From Hydnum rufescens UP504 (lineage: Eukaryota; Basidiomycota; Agaricomycetes; Cantharellales; Hydnaceae): a stretch of DNA of 64,000 bases. Shown here piece after piece: positions 23,207-34,500 of the stretch; the stretch's first letter is position 1; each line of letters starts with the position of its first letter. The notes under the pieces are model-generated. The model did not search any database. It worked only from the letters and a program-made list of their open reading frames with translations, and had not been told where the DNA came from. The stretch spans positions 405,368 to 469,367 of the forward strand of contig MU128912.1 of assembly GCA_014904985.1 (NCBI GenBank). The letters are read 5' to 3'. A program made the translations under genes and the position numbers.

Positions 23207-24420
23207 ATGTCCGCAGAACCCGTCTCGGCTCCCGACGCGCTCGCGCCCGCGCAAGAAGCTGCTCAAGAGCTTGGTCACAAAGTGATTTTTTTTTTCTCTC
23301 TCCCAGAGCGTCTCTAGGATCGTTCTGACGCGCTAGCCCGTCGCCACCTAGGTATTCGCTGGTAATCTCGCGTACGCGACTACGGATGAGGGATTGAGGG
23401 CGTTCTTTGCACTTGTTGCTGGCGATATGTAAGTTGGCTCGTACTTGTCTCTCGTTTTCTTCTCATCTAACGGTCCCTCTTGTAGTCTCTCTGTTCAAGT
23501 GATTCAGCGCGGTACCCGTTCCGCTGGATACGGCTTCGTCTCGCTCTCTTCCAAGACTGCGGTGGACAAAGCTGTCTCAGAACTTAACAAGAAGGAACTC
23601 GATGGCCGCACTGTCATCATCGAAGCTGCTAAACCTGCCGAGGACAAGGACAAGGAGCGCGCCGAGAAGAGGTCCAAGAAGAGGGCTGGTCGGCGGGGTA
23701 GTAAGGCGCCCTTGGGTGAAGTTACCGAGGCTGAAGCCAACGGTGAGGTCCCTGAAAAGCCTGTTGAGCCTGCCGCTTCCACCGAGGAGGAGAAACCTAA
23801 GAAAGCCAAGAAAACTGTCAGTCTTTGACTCTCCTGTTTGCCGTGAACCGTGTTTCGCTAATCCATTCGCCTGATTTCTAGCGCAAACCTCGCCCCAAGA
23901 AAGCTGCTACGAATGGCGAAGCTAATGCTTCTACCCCTGCCCCTGTCGCGGCTGAGGAACCGTCCCCGCCGCTGAGAGCGAAACTGCTAAGAAACCTGCT
24001 AAACGTCCTCGTGCCCCCAAGCCTCCTCGCCCTGAGGGTGAAGCTCCCACTGGTGAACCCTCCAAGTCGGTCGTCTTCGTCGCCAATCTCGCCTTCAATG
24101 TAGACGATGCCGCCCTCGCTGAGCTTTTCACCTCTGCTGGTATCAACGTCGTCTCTGCTCGCGTTGTCAGGAGGAGGTTCGGTCAGCCCAGACGCAGCAA
24201 AGGCTACGGATTCGTCGATGTAGGTAACGAGGAGCAACAGAAGAAAGCCGTACAACTCTTCGAGGGCAAGGAGCTTGCTGGACGCGAGATCGCTGTCAAG
24301 ATTGCGGTTAGCGCACCTCCTGCTGATTCTGAGGGTGTTACTGGAGCTCCCCTCACCGAAGAAGCTCTCGCCAAGAAAGCCGAGGCCGAAGGAGGTCCCA
24401 CTGGCGCCCTTGCTCACTAG
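23207..24420 (+). CDS. RNA-binding protein with two RRM domains (frame broken once)
   Basis: Binds RNA, probably nuclear. The exons are 23207-23281 (MSAEPVSAPDALAPAQ), 23352-23428, 23486-23816 and 23882-24420. RRM1 has RNP2 VFAGNLAY and RNP1 SAGYGFVSL. It is followed by a Lys/Glu/Ala-rich basic linker (DKDKERAEKRSKKRAGRRG). RRM2 has RNP2 VFVANLAF and RNP1 SKGYGFVDV, and the protein ends GGPTGALAH. Within exon 4 the linker reads in one frame (RPKKAATNGEANAST) up to about 23960, and the rest (KKPAKRPRAPKPPRPEG plus RRM2) in the next. One base is missing near the CC before 23965. This is either an assembly error or a truncating mutation that removes RRM2. The architecture resembles fungal Rnp24/Sbp1-type proteins, but the orthologue is not assigned. 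Confidence 0.88.
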
Positions 24421-24935
24421 GTCCAACCCACGCTTCATTCGGAGATCCTAGCGTATCAGGATTCGCAATTTCCACACATGATCCAGATCCAATCCTCTTG
24501 CGCGTATATTTCCACAATTGTTCAACTTGCTCATCCCCTCGCCGCTGCTCAAGAAAAAAAAAAGAAGAAACTCAACGTACTAGTCTCTCACAATTGTCTC
24601 CTACTTTTTTTATGCGGCGCTTGCGCTTCATACGCCCCGTCCATACACGTCTTTCCACCTCTTGACCGAGTGCTGGATCTCGACTCAGGGCGAGCGGTAC
24701 CATTTTCAAGAACCAGTCTCCTGTTCCATGGTTGTTTGCCCCCAATTTGATCATTCGCTAAATTCCCCCCCCTCCTGCTTTTTTCTCGTTCCATGAAGGT
24801 AAAAAGTGCAGATGCAATCGTATACTTCGTTACGTCTAGTAGTACTTGTTGTCTCGTCTATCCACCTTCTGCTAATCAGGCGGCTTAACCTAAGAGCCCC
24901 ATCTGTTCTCGCGCTTCGGATGTGTCCGACAAGAG
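24421..24935. other. Intergenic
   Basis: Holds the 3' UTR of the RRM gene and the promoter of the G-patch gene. A poly-A run sits at about 24551-24561. No gene seen. Confidence 0.4.
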
Positions 24936-26656
24936 ATGAGCTCTGACGAAGATGACTATTTGTCCCCTAAATTCTTACTTGGCGGCGCTTCCTCCAATGG
25001 GGCTCCCTCTTCAAAATCAAAGACATACTCCGAGTTGCGTAAGGAAGCTCAACGCGCCGCGGAAGCCAAGAATGCGGCCAATCAACTGAAGACCAAGAAA
25101 CTTTCTGCTCGAGAGCGTGTGAAAGAGGGATTAAGCACCAGTCTCTTCGAGAGGGCCCACGAGGAAGAGGCCCTTGGCTTGGGGCAAAACAAAGCCCTGG
25201 GGATGATGAAGAAAATGGGATTCAAACCTGGCCAAAGTCTGGGAAAGACTGCTGGTGCTGCAAGTACGATTGAGGACGGGATGCCTTCTTCGAACCCTCC
25301 TCAATCGAAGGATGATTCGGACACCATCTTGGATGCCTCTACATCCCGCGGTCCATTTCTATCTATGGCGACAGCAACAACAACAACAACAACAACAACG
25401 GAGCATCGCGTGGAGCCCATCCCGATCTCAATTTGGGAAGGTAACGCGCATTTTCGCCATTATAACACCTCCTGCGCGAGGCTCATAAAATTTTGGATTT
25501 CTTCTCGTCCCCATTGCCCATTGCCCCATTGCAATAAACAACACAGGGAAGAAAGGTCTTGGTCTGGGGCAGAAGAAACGGCAAGCCTCCGAGGGACCAT
25601 CCTCATCCTCCCCATTCTCCTCACGACCCTCCAAAGCCCCCAAACTCGAGGAGGCGAAGGAGAAAGAATCCGCCGAAGCATTTCGCGCACGCACACGATT
25701 GGAATACGAGGAGAAGCGCGCAGAGGCTAGACTCACTGCTGCCACTCGCACATGTATAGCATTAGATGAGCAGCGTACTGGTCTCAAGGTGCGTCTTTTC
25801 CACCCCTCTCTCTCTCTCACACCATAGGCACGTTCTCTCGGACTCGGATTCCTGGACATTCATACATTAACGTGCCCCCTAACATCATTCCTCCTAGTTC
25901 AACATCCTCTGGCTGAACCCACTCAACCCAAACACATGTCCCCCCGAACTCCTGGCAGCCTTCGCTCAGCAATTGGACCCAAACGATCCCAATGCGGACA
26001 CCAACAACGCCTCCCCGGAGGCAGAATCAAACGCAGAGTCAGACGACGGAGGAGAACTAGACTCGGATGGCCCGTCCCCGCGCCGCCGCGCTATCCAGCA
26101 CGATCGCCGCCACCGCCGCCATCGGCGTAATCGTGGGCCGACGATAACGGCAACGAAGCCGCAGCCGCTCGCTTACGAGAGCAGATGAGGAAAGATGCGT
26201 TGGAGCCGATAGCGCGACGGGCGGCGGATATTGGCGGGGATGATGTTGACGACGATGCTCTGGGTGGTGCCGTCGCGTTCGGCATTCCAGATACGACGGC
26301 TGACTGATGATGATGACGCTCTCGAGGCGGGGAAGGGGAAGAAGAGGAAGGGGAAGAGCGAGATCGAGACGCTCGAGTTTTCCCCCCAAGATGTTTTGGA
26401 GGCGAGGATATACCTGGCTCTACCGGTGCGTTTTTCGGATGTCCTTTCCCCCCCCCACCCCACCCCACCCCCAACCCCCCTTTTTGGATCTTAACAACTG
26501 AGAATGGGAGATGCATAGGCTAAAGACCGGTTGGCGAAGATGCTCAGTTATCTGCGGGGGAAATATTCTTATTGTTTTTGGTGCGGGACACAATACGAGG
26601 ATGCGGAGGAGATGGACGCAAATTGCCCTGGAGAGGACGAGGACTCGCACGATTGA
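24936..26656 (+). CDS. GPATCH11-like G-patch protein with C-terminal DUF4187 domain
   Basis: Likely nuclear pre-mRNA splicing accessory protein; the G-patch is expected to activate a DEAH helicase. It starts at 24936 (MSSDEDDYLSPKFLLG). The G-patch core is LGMMKKMGFKPGQSLGK, followed by an Asp/Ser segment and a poly-Thr run encoded by a CAA/ACA microsatellite at about 25372-25400. The exon from about 25546 gives KKGLGLGQKKRQ, FRARTRLEYEEKRAEARL and CIALDEQRTGLK, then FNILWLNPLNP. The C-terminus is AKDRLAKMLSYLRGKY, SYCFWCGTQYEDAEEMDAN and CPGEDEDSHD, which is diagnostic DUF4187. Between 26090 and 26310 the reading frame changes twice without good splice sites (REQMRKDALEPIARRA reads in one frame, GKGKKRKGKSEIETLEF in another), again suggesting small indels in GC-rich or repeat-rich DNA. 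Confidence 0.88.
25372..25400 (+). repeat. CAA/ACA trinucleotide microsatellite in coding sequence
   Basis: About ten tandem CAA units inside the first exon of the G-patch gene, read as ACA (Thr) in frame. It is prone to length variation. Confidence 0.85.
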
Positions 26657-27359
26657 CCACGGCACTCCATGCTTTCTTTTCCACAGAAAACTTTTGCTTC
26701 TCGATGGGCATTTTTGAGGGTAAGTGCTTATTCCCAGGAGACGTGCCTGTGCTAGTTAGTCTCTGAATTTCTGACTAGTAGGTATGAGTAATTTGTACAC
26801 AAAAAAAAAAAACCGAGGCAATCACTAATCGACAGGCGGCGCGCAGACTCTTTTTCGATGGATGATGTACAAAGGTATGGGTGCAGGGGAGAACGAACAG
26901 GGGGGTTAGTGAATAGAGAAATCGCTATCAAGGGGCGTTCTTGGGCCCTGGGGAGATCGACGAGAGCATCATACGAGAATAGAGATTGAGATTGAGAGAG
27001 AGAGAGAATCGGGAAAGAGTTCATTGAATGGTGTGTGCCTGAGGTATTGAGAGGGTGAGAAAGCAAATGAGAATGAAAACGAGTCAGTACACGAAACATG
27101 AGTCCAGAGGATGTGCAAAAATCCAAATGAATGAGAAAGAAAGTACGAGAGGGTAAAGGCGGGGAGAGAGGCCGCGCGATAATTGTCCAAGAAACACAGA
27201 TAACAGGAAGGAAAAATTAAAAGAGACGAGGAAGATAGAAGAGGAGGGGAGAAAGGGACGTCGGATAGAAAGAATACGAGCTCTTAGCAGTGTGGAAACC
27301 GGATATGTCTTTGTTGAGTGAGATGAGAGACGGAGGGAGAGAGAGAGGAAGCGCCATGA
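26657..27359. other. Intergenic between convergent genes; GA-rich repeats
   Basis: 3' regions of the convergent G-patch and Ser/Pro-rich genes. Purine-rich GA tracts (for example GAGAGAGAGAGA around 26995-27006) run through 26980-27350. A poly-A run lies at about 26801-26811. No gene supported. Confidence 0.45.
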
Positions 27360-28289
27360 TCATATCTCGCCAATGATCTGCATTGGAGACGAGGGCCTCG
27401 GAGGGCTCCGAGATAACCAGGAATAATTCCCGGGCCTCCCATTCGTTTCATTCATCTGCCCTGACGCAAGTGGCATTCCGAATCGATTTGGCGAAGTCCG
27501 CACAGGCGCTGTATACGGGACTTGGGGAAGTGTGGGGAGGGACATGGGCAGTGGAAGTGGGTTTGGTGATCTGGCATCGGCGCTTCGTGGGGTCAGAGAG
27601 AATGCGGGAGAGGATGTAGGGGACTTTCGTAGGAGGGCACAAATGGGAGGAGATTGGGCCTTTTCGATGGAGATGGAGAGACGTTTTGTGGGTGCGAGTT
27701 TCCTTCGCGGAGATACTGAGGGGGTGCATTGGGATGGAGGCGGTAGTGATCCGGATCGGCGCCGTTGAGATGCATACGATGGGGGTGGATCCTATTGGAT
27801 CCTTGAGAACTCATGGGCGTCGTTGTCTATCAATGGAGACTTACAGGGGATGTGGCTCGTAAATCTATCAATGTTGGGACTGTCAGCACAGGCAGACTGC
27901 CACGGCGGCTCAAAGCCTAATGAGTGAGATGGAATAATAAGAGATCGGTAGGCGGATAAAGACTAGGACTGGAAGAGCTCACTGACCGCAGACGAGACAT
28001 AGGGGGAAAAACGATGACTCTTGGACATGGAACCAGCGCGTTGGCGACCAGATAGTCTGATTTCTGGGGTAGCGCGGTCTGTTGGAGAATGTGGATTCGA
28101 GCGGAAGGTGTCAGAAGCATTTGAGGAGCTGCTGCCCCAAGAGCTTGTGCGGCCATGGGAAGAGCGCCTCCTGCCTTGTTCTGGGGCAGTATCATCGGAG
28201 AGGCCGAGGGAGCTCAGTAGCTCGACGAAGGAGGGCAAGGAAGGCATAGGAGGAGGGTAGTGGAGGGTGGAGGAGAATTCCAAGCGCAA
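27360..28289 (-). CDS. Ser/Pro-rich protein with a PPxY (WW-ligand) motif, function unknown
   Basis: Three exons are joined by eye. Exon 1 (from 28289; a second Met 14 codons on, MPSLPSFVELLSSLGL, may be the true start) is Ser/Arg-rich. It is spliced (GTGAGC...TTAG) to ALSRRGSLPVLTVPTLIDL. A GTAAGT...ATAG intron then leads to DPPPSYASQRRRSG and a long Ser/Pro-rich tail ending SSPMQIIGEI at 27360. The PPPSY string is a classic WW-domain/arrestin-adaptor ligand, and RRGSLPVL and RRRSGS look like basophilic kinase sites. The protein is predicted to be largely disordered apart from the N-terminal amphipathic segment. No family is recognised. The reading frame is consistent across both introns, which supports a real gene. 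Confidence 0.6.
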
Positions 28290-29565
28290 TTAAGTACTTG
28301 GGAGGAGGACCGAAGGAATGCTGATGTAGGATGGTCGTGGTGGCGACCTGGTAGCACTAGGCCCAGCCTGTGCGTGTGTACCTAGCACGTTGCTACGGCA
28401 CTTGCGCGATCTTTCGAGCAACCACATCTTATAGCAAAGTGGCACTCGGCTGGCCGGTGGCTCCGTTGTTGCCTTGGAGATAGTCAGTAGATGTGGCTGG
28501 TCCGGACAGTTCACCCTGCCGCCGACTCGCATCAGCCGTGTTTTCTTTTTTTTTTTAAACAAGACATTGCTTCATTTCGAGCTGAGCTGATATGTGGCGT
28601 AAACCATGTCCTCAGTGCCCTGCTCGGTTCCCCCAGGGATCAATGCGTTGTTTTGCTTACTATCTTGGACAGAACAAATTATCTTGTCTTTTTGACACAT
28701 AAACATAAACGACCTCGCAACGGATCTATTTCATATGTAAGATCAACCTGGTCGCTGGGCCCAACTGGTGAGAGAATAACCCCTAGAATGCTTATTTTCT
28801 CGAACGTCAGGGGGCGCTGAGTGGTCGCCTCCACGCCACCCTCGGCTCAGACCGAAGGTCCTACAAACAATCAGTTGTGGCTCCCGTAACCAAATGAACA
28901 GTCGCAGGTGGCTTGCCAATGATCCTTTCCCCTCTGGACCGACCCCCGCTCATCCATCCATCGATCGCAATTATCGGCGCAACTGCTGCGCAGCTATTCG
29001 GTTTCTGTTTTTCCACAACTTATATCATCTTGTGGCCTCGCGGGAGCTGTTGTTATCCTCCTACATCGAGCTGCAATCACCAAGGTCGCCCTATAAAGGC
29101 CAATATATTTCCATTTTCTCCTCCACATTACGGAAGATCGCAATATGCGACCCAGCCCTGCGCGTAGACACTCGCGCCATAATGAAACTGCATCCGTCGG
29201 CAACATCGCTCCGCCTCCCTCGGCTCCCCCCCCGACAGCGACTACGACTACGGTACTACCATCGTCATCCACTGTCACATCCATGGTAACAGTTCCTGGT
29301 ATCCATCCCGTATGTTCTATATTTCTTCTACTACAAGTCCTTGTTCTAATTTTACAGGTCGGAGGGAAAAAATGATGCCCTATCGGCTCCTAGGCGGCGG
29401 CCCCGGGCGTAACATAACCACCTCTAATTAATGGTGTAATTAATGATGCGTAGAAACCGAGCTGATCGCCGGCGCTTTCGATCCCAACCATCCCGCCTTC
29501 CCAGCGACACTTGATTGAATGAATGAGTAGACATCAACGCGACAGCGACAGCCCAGCCGGGTGAT
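28290..29565. other. Mostly intergenic; one possible small gene at 29145
   Basis: Promoter of the Ser/Pro-rich gene on the left and the 3' UTR of cystinosin on the right. Apart from the weak small-protein candidate at 29145-29375 nothing is supported. Confidence 0.35.
29145..29375 (+). CDS. Possible small Pro/Thr-rich protein, hypothetical
   Basis: An ATG at 29145 opens MRPSPARRHSRHNETASVG, then a Pro/Thr/Ser-rich tract. A 48-bp GTATGT...TTACAG intron would join it to VGGKK and a stop at 29375, giving about 60 residues. A CTATAAAGG string at 29091-29099 is a possible TATA element. The support is a good intron and promoter-like spacing only; there is no homology call. Confidence 0.3.
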   Translation: MRPSPARRHSRHNETASVGNIAPPPSAPPPTATTTTVLPSSSTVTSMVTVPGIHPVCSIFLLLQVLVLILQVGGKK

Positions 29566-30840
29566 CTAGAGCAGAGGTGTACGTTCATCAGGATGTTCTT
29601 GTTGAACCGGTACGGTTTCTTTGTGCAACAGAGAATTGTCGGTGCGGTCGGGGTAAAGAATAAAGTGCTGCACCATGAACACGATGTCGAATAGGATGGA
29701 GAGCCACGATAGAGCACTGCACCACCGTGCACGGCAGAACTGTCAGCACAACGGCATGGTGACTAAGCGAAGCAATGAGTCATACGCACAATTTCACAGG
29801 ATTCCCAGTGACGGCAGTCCAGTCGTCACTGCGGTACGCATCGATCATTAATTGCACACTAGAGAATCATGAGTTAGTTACGTATCCCGGCGACTTTCGG
29901 TGCGTGCGAGCAAGTATTAGAAAGGGGTCCCGACTTACAACGACAAAATCCCACCGGTCAAGTCAAGGACTATATTCCCTATTGACCACCCAACAGTCGA
30001 CTTTCGCCGAAAATTGTTCCACACCTATGGATTGAAGGAGCGCACATTAATCCTAACGGAATCAGTCGTGGTTCAGAACGCGGATCTCACTTGTGGTATG
30101 AACTTGGCAATGGTTACGTAGAGCTTGAAATACGAAATCAGGTAGAGGAAATCGATACCCTGTTCCGCGCCCATGGCGACAGCGAATAGGTTGCTGGCAG
30201 CGATCAAGAAGACCAAGGATATTAATAAGGAATTGAACAGCGAGAGGCGTTGACCAGGTGCCCGAGGATACCAGTAAGTCTGCAGAAGTGTGAAAAGTGC
30301 CAGTGTGGCCGCCTGTAGGTACGTAGAAGAAAGGAGTCCAAGGAGTGTGTGCATGAGTCTCTGTCCGGGATGTACGAATAAAGAAGGTTTGACTTGCATG
30401 ACAAGAGAACGCGACGTCGTTCAATTGTACACTGTTATTGTGTCCTCCGTGTCGTCTCCGGTATTCGTCTTGAATAGCAGGGTTATAGAAGAAGAAAAGG
30501 GCATATACTGCATAGCTTGCTAGATAGGGCAGGAGGCAGCATAAGTCATCCACAGCGGAGCGCATTAACCCGACGAAGGGATTGCATACTGTGTCCAAGG
30601 AAGTTGAGATTGACGTAGTCTATTGACAGCCCTCCAACAAATTTGCGTTGATAATTCAAGAGAACCTACAGGAATAAAGCTTGCACGATGAGGGCACGAG
30701 TCTCCAGTCCAGAAGAAGCCGATAGCTACGCACTTGAAATAAAACGATGTGCTCCAGGCAAAAAAGTAGGTCCACCCCAGTATTGCGGAAAGGATACGCA
30801 GCCCAACATCTCCGTCTACACCTAAGACTGGGGATGCCAT
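29566..30840 (-). CDS. Cystinosin-type lysosomal/vacuolar cystine-H+ symporter (PQ-loop protein)
   Basis: Exports cystine from the vacuole/lysosome by proton symport. The start is at 30840 (MASPVLGVDGDVGLRILSAI), and the first PQ-loop helix is LGWTYFFAWSTSFY. Exons then give VLLNYQRKFVGGLSIDYV, SYAVYALFFFYNPAIQ, GGHNNSVQLNDVAFSCH, and LALFTLLQTYWYPRAPG. These are followed by GIDFLYLISYFKLYVT, KFIPQ, NNFRRKSTVGWSIGNIVLD and LTGGILSL, and finally ILFDIVFMVQHFILYPD. The C-terminus DERTPLL is a textbook acidic dileucine vacuolar sorting signal. One intron (30397-30313) has a GC donor. The first PQ motif is not clean: in-frame joining gives SFYFKC before VLLNY instead of SFYPQ, so either the donor choice is wrong or a base is missing. 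It is divergent from RPB12. Confidence 0.93.
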
Positions 30841-31035
30841 TCTCGTGAAGTCGCCGCTACAGGGAGAACGCAGGTGGGGGCGGGAGGTCCTATCTAGGGC
30901 ACAACTCGAGAAAGGGGCGGACGGGTATTATAAGGGAGTGGTGCGGCTGTCATCAGTTCTGTCATCCCTTGCTCATCCTGCGAGCACGCAATTGATTAGG
31001 TCAGGCACTGCTGTCACGGCACTTGCCGAATCCCC
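30841..31035. promoter_or_regulatory. Shared divergent promoter, cystinosin / RPB12
   Basis: Only 195 bp separate the two start codons, so the upstream controls of both genes must lie here or overlap. No TATA box is obvious. This is inferred from the layout only. Confidence 0.5.
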
Positions 31036-31389
31036 ATGAGTCAACAGCCTTCAAACGCCCAAGATGCAGGAGCGCCTATCGTTCCTCCGCGTCCCGCCAT
31101 AGACATGGAATACCTCTGTGCCGGTCCGTCGGCCTCTGCTCTACTCCCCTCCCTTGTTCTCAAATTTCTTTTTCTGCTTTTGTTTTTTTTTTTTAGATTG
31201 TGGGGCAAAGAACGAAATTCGCCCAAGAGAACCAATTCGGTGCAGAGAATGCGGCCACCGGATCATGTATAAAAAGAGAACAAAGCGGAGTACGTGATTG
31301 CACAGCTCCTTCTATTCCTCCTCGATAGATAGACTTGTCCTCACTTGTACGCGCACCTTCTCCCAGTGGTGCAATTCGAAGCTCGGTAG
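31036..31389 (+). CDS. RPB12: RNA polymerases I, II and III shared subunit RPABC4 (Rpb12/Rpc10)
   Basis: Small zinc-ribbon subunit common to the three nuclear RNA polymerases. The exons are 31036-31123, 31197-31289 and 31367-31389. Joined, they encode a short variable N-terminus ([16 protein letters not shown]), then the highly conserved core [37 protein letters not shown], and the invariant C-terminus MVQFEAR. The two CxxC pairs (CADC, CREC) bind zinc. The total of 67 residues is typical. Both introns are GT-AG, and the first has a strong poly-T tract before its acceptor. Start and stop are certain. Confidence 0.97.
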
Positions 31390-31517
31390 CCCGCTCGGCA
31401 CTGTCCTTGGTTTCATTTTTGTGCACACGATAATCGCATGTTACAACAACGCCGGTCCTCGCAATCGTACCCTATTACCAGCACGCACAGCCAAAACATT
31501 GATCAGAGCGGTGACAA

Positions 31518-34500
31518 TTACGTGAACATGTAACCACGACAGCCTCTCGCCCCACATTCACATTTCGCGTACACCGCCAACTTCTCCCCTTCGCTTTCAT
31601 CTTTCTTGGGCTAGACGAATCATTAATGCATATCGAATGCAAGTGTGGCAGCACCTTACCTCGACCCCACCGGCGTAATCAAACGTTAGTTCGTGTCCCG
31701 CTCTGACATCACTAGACGTGAATATCGCTAGGAACGGCCGTTCGATATCGGGCTCCTCGATGTATGCTGCCACGATGTAACAATTTGGTTCGCAGCTATG
31801 GTTCTATCATAATTTTGTGAAAAGAGACGTCCTTCAGTGGTGCACTCAAAGAACAGACAGGCATGTAGAGCACTGACCAGGAAGCGCGTATGCTGGCGAG
31901 CACGATCAGCATATGGGCTCGTCAAAGAGAAAAAAAAAAAAAAACTCACGTTCCCGACATGGAATGCATCCACGGCATACAAGATTTCCCTATCCGCAGG
32001 CTCACTCGTAGTTCCAGGTGTTTTGGGACCCGTATCTCCATCCACTTCGATGGAACTGCGCGAACCAGGTGCAGACAGGGCAGGTACAGAACCTGTCTCC
32101 ACCGAAAATTCACTCAGATGCCCAAAATCGATATCAAACATATACGTTCGACCGAGAACGCCATACAGCCTGCACGCAATCTTCGTCAGTTTGGGCTCAA
32201 AGATCAGTGGAGATCAAGTGACTCGCATTCCACGCCTCTCTGCTTCCTCTTCCTTGACAAGTTCTCCCGCATAGATACCGACAAATGTGCCTGCTTTGAT
32301 ATTCTGCTTAGCGAATACACCTGCATGGAGAAACAATCGTTACGCAACACTTTGGGGGTCCACTTGGACAGACACAACTCACCCCAGCCCTTCTTTTTCG
32401 TCTTCTCTAGGTTGATTTTGATCTTCCGACCTTGTTGAATCGTCTATGGAACACAAGCAATAAGTGACGAAGTACGAGGGGAATGAGTGCAAAGAGACCC
32501 GCACCCTATTCACGCAATTATCGTCGCATAAACAATCACTGTTGCACTCTATGATCACTGTCTTCTCCAAGTAACCCTTTAGCGTTCCGTCTGGATTATA
32601 ACAGAATGCTTGGCCACTTTTAACAAGCTCGGGGACCATCTTCCTCTGCCGTTGTATGCAAGTACAGGTCTTGGACTTGGGGTCACAGGGCCCATCACAA
32701 TCACATCCATGGAGATCGTTCTTGTTAGTCGGTGGAACTCCAACACCGTATATCACCTCATTCGTCCAGAGGAATTCCCATGGAGGGCACCGTTGCTCGT
32801 CGGGATCGATGAGATTCACGATGCCGATTCGGGGGGCGTGCGGCTCTTTGGGTGTGCATCTACGAATCATAGCCTCGTAGACCTCGGCCATAGCTGGATC
32901 ATGCTGCAGCCTCGGCGAAAGTTCGTACCATGAACGGTTCTCATATGTTAGGAAACGCTGGGCATGAGCAGCTAGCATGAGGTGCTCTTCCAACTTGGCA
33001 TCGTGGCCCGGAGGCAACTTGGAAATATCGACCCCAATGATGGGTCCCGGCGATCGCGATTGAGTCTTCCGAGCTTCAGAATATCGCGCCAAAGGCTTCC
33101 AAGAAGAACCCACGTCCATCGCCGGCGTAGGGGTGGATGATGGAGTTGGGTCCATTTTCTGAGAAAATGCACCCGGAACTCCACGTGTTAGACCCCGGGT
33201 GTTGTCTTGTGGGCGCGTCGTCCGCTCGTAAGCTTGGGTGAAGGTGTCCCAGCCCGAGTACCTGTCGATTTACGGGCCCATTGACCCTGGTGACTACCAG
33301 GTGTATTGACCAGCGATGAAAGACGTTTGACAGGGGTGAGAACTGGCTCAGGAATCACTGTATCGATGTTGGGGACAGGACTCGTCTAGCCAAACTTGTC
33401 AGGGTATTAGACGCGTTAAATTGGATATGAACGCACCGAAGCTGGCAGTAATGCGCGTTTGGTCGAGGGTGTCACCGGAGCGATCGAGGAGACAACTTGC
33501 TCGGAAACAGGGGGCCCTGAAACCATCGATTTCATATAGCCAAATTCCTCTTCTTCTATATTCCGTAATAGATCGGCAAACAATGGATCGGATATATGCG
33601 ACCCAGTCTGGGCGAGGCCACAATATCGTCAGTGCCAACACGAAAGAAAAGGATATGAACAAGTAGTACCATGTCGGAAGCAGGCTGTGTGAAGCATCTT
33701 CTTAGAGTGCAGGCCAAAGTCATTCAAAGCAGGACTCACCGAAGATCGACTATTGTTCGGAATTGACAGGGCCTGTGGTGAAGATATATTGGGTGAGATC
33801 CAGGCCTGCATGTTCGCCTGGGCACTGTTGCCCGATCCCCCTTTTGAAAGGAACGAGAACACATTAACCGGGCAATCACACTTCGACAGCTAGCGGATGC
33901 CATACCTGAGGTTGGGGATAGATCTTCATTTGGTCCCTCATAATCACTCGGTATGTCCTCCATGATCTCGTTACCAGCACGAGATATGGATGAATGGGGC
34001 TTGGGAGTCTTGGGAAATAGGCCAGACTCAGGAAAGACATTAGAGGGCGAATCAAGGATTCTAGGAAAATTAGATACAGGGATGGAAGGTTCACCCTCGG
34101 ACGTAATTGATACATCTGCGAGTGACTGGATGATGGCATTGGCTGGTGAGCTCCCTCTCCTGCTGGGCGACACTTGAGGCGTAGGTGATGAGACCGTGGG
34201 CTGTACGGGGGAAGAAATGTCTTGCGGTATGCGAGGAAGTGCAGACGCCCGCCTGAGGGAAATTGGGGAAGGTATGGTGGGAGATCGGGAAGGAGTGACG
34301 GCCCATTTTGAGGGGGTGACCATCATGGATGGTGGTGGAGGCGACTTATGAGTACTGCCGGACATATTCTTGGTAAAGAGGACCGGCTCTGTTTCCCCAG
34401 GGTCTGAGGCGAGCGGTTCTGGTGCGAGAGTTTTGACCGACACTCTGGACTGGGGAATGGGTAGTTTGGGAAGGACGTGTCCAGGGGGCTCCATTGGGAC

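Noticed and set aside
31800..31835. In-frame stops directly before NHSCEPNC, suggesting the methyltransferase is a pseudogene
   Set aside because: The stops lie in an intron; a 15-nt microexon upstream supplies the missing residues in frame.
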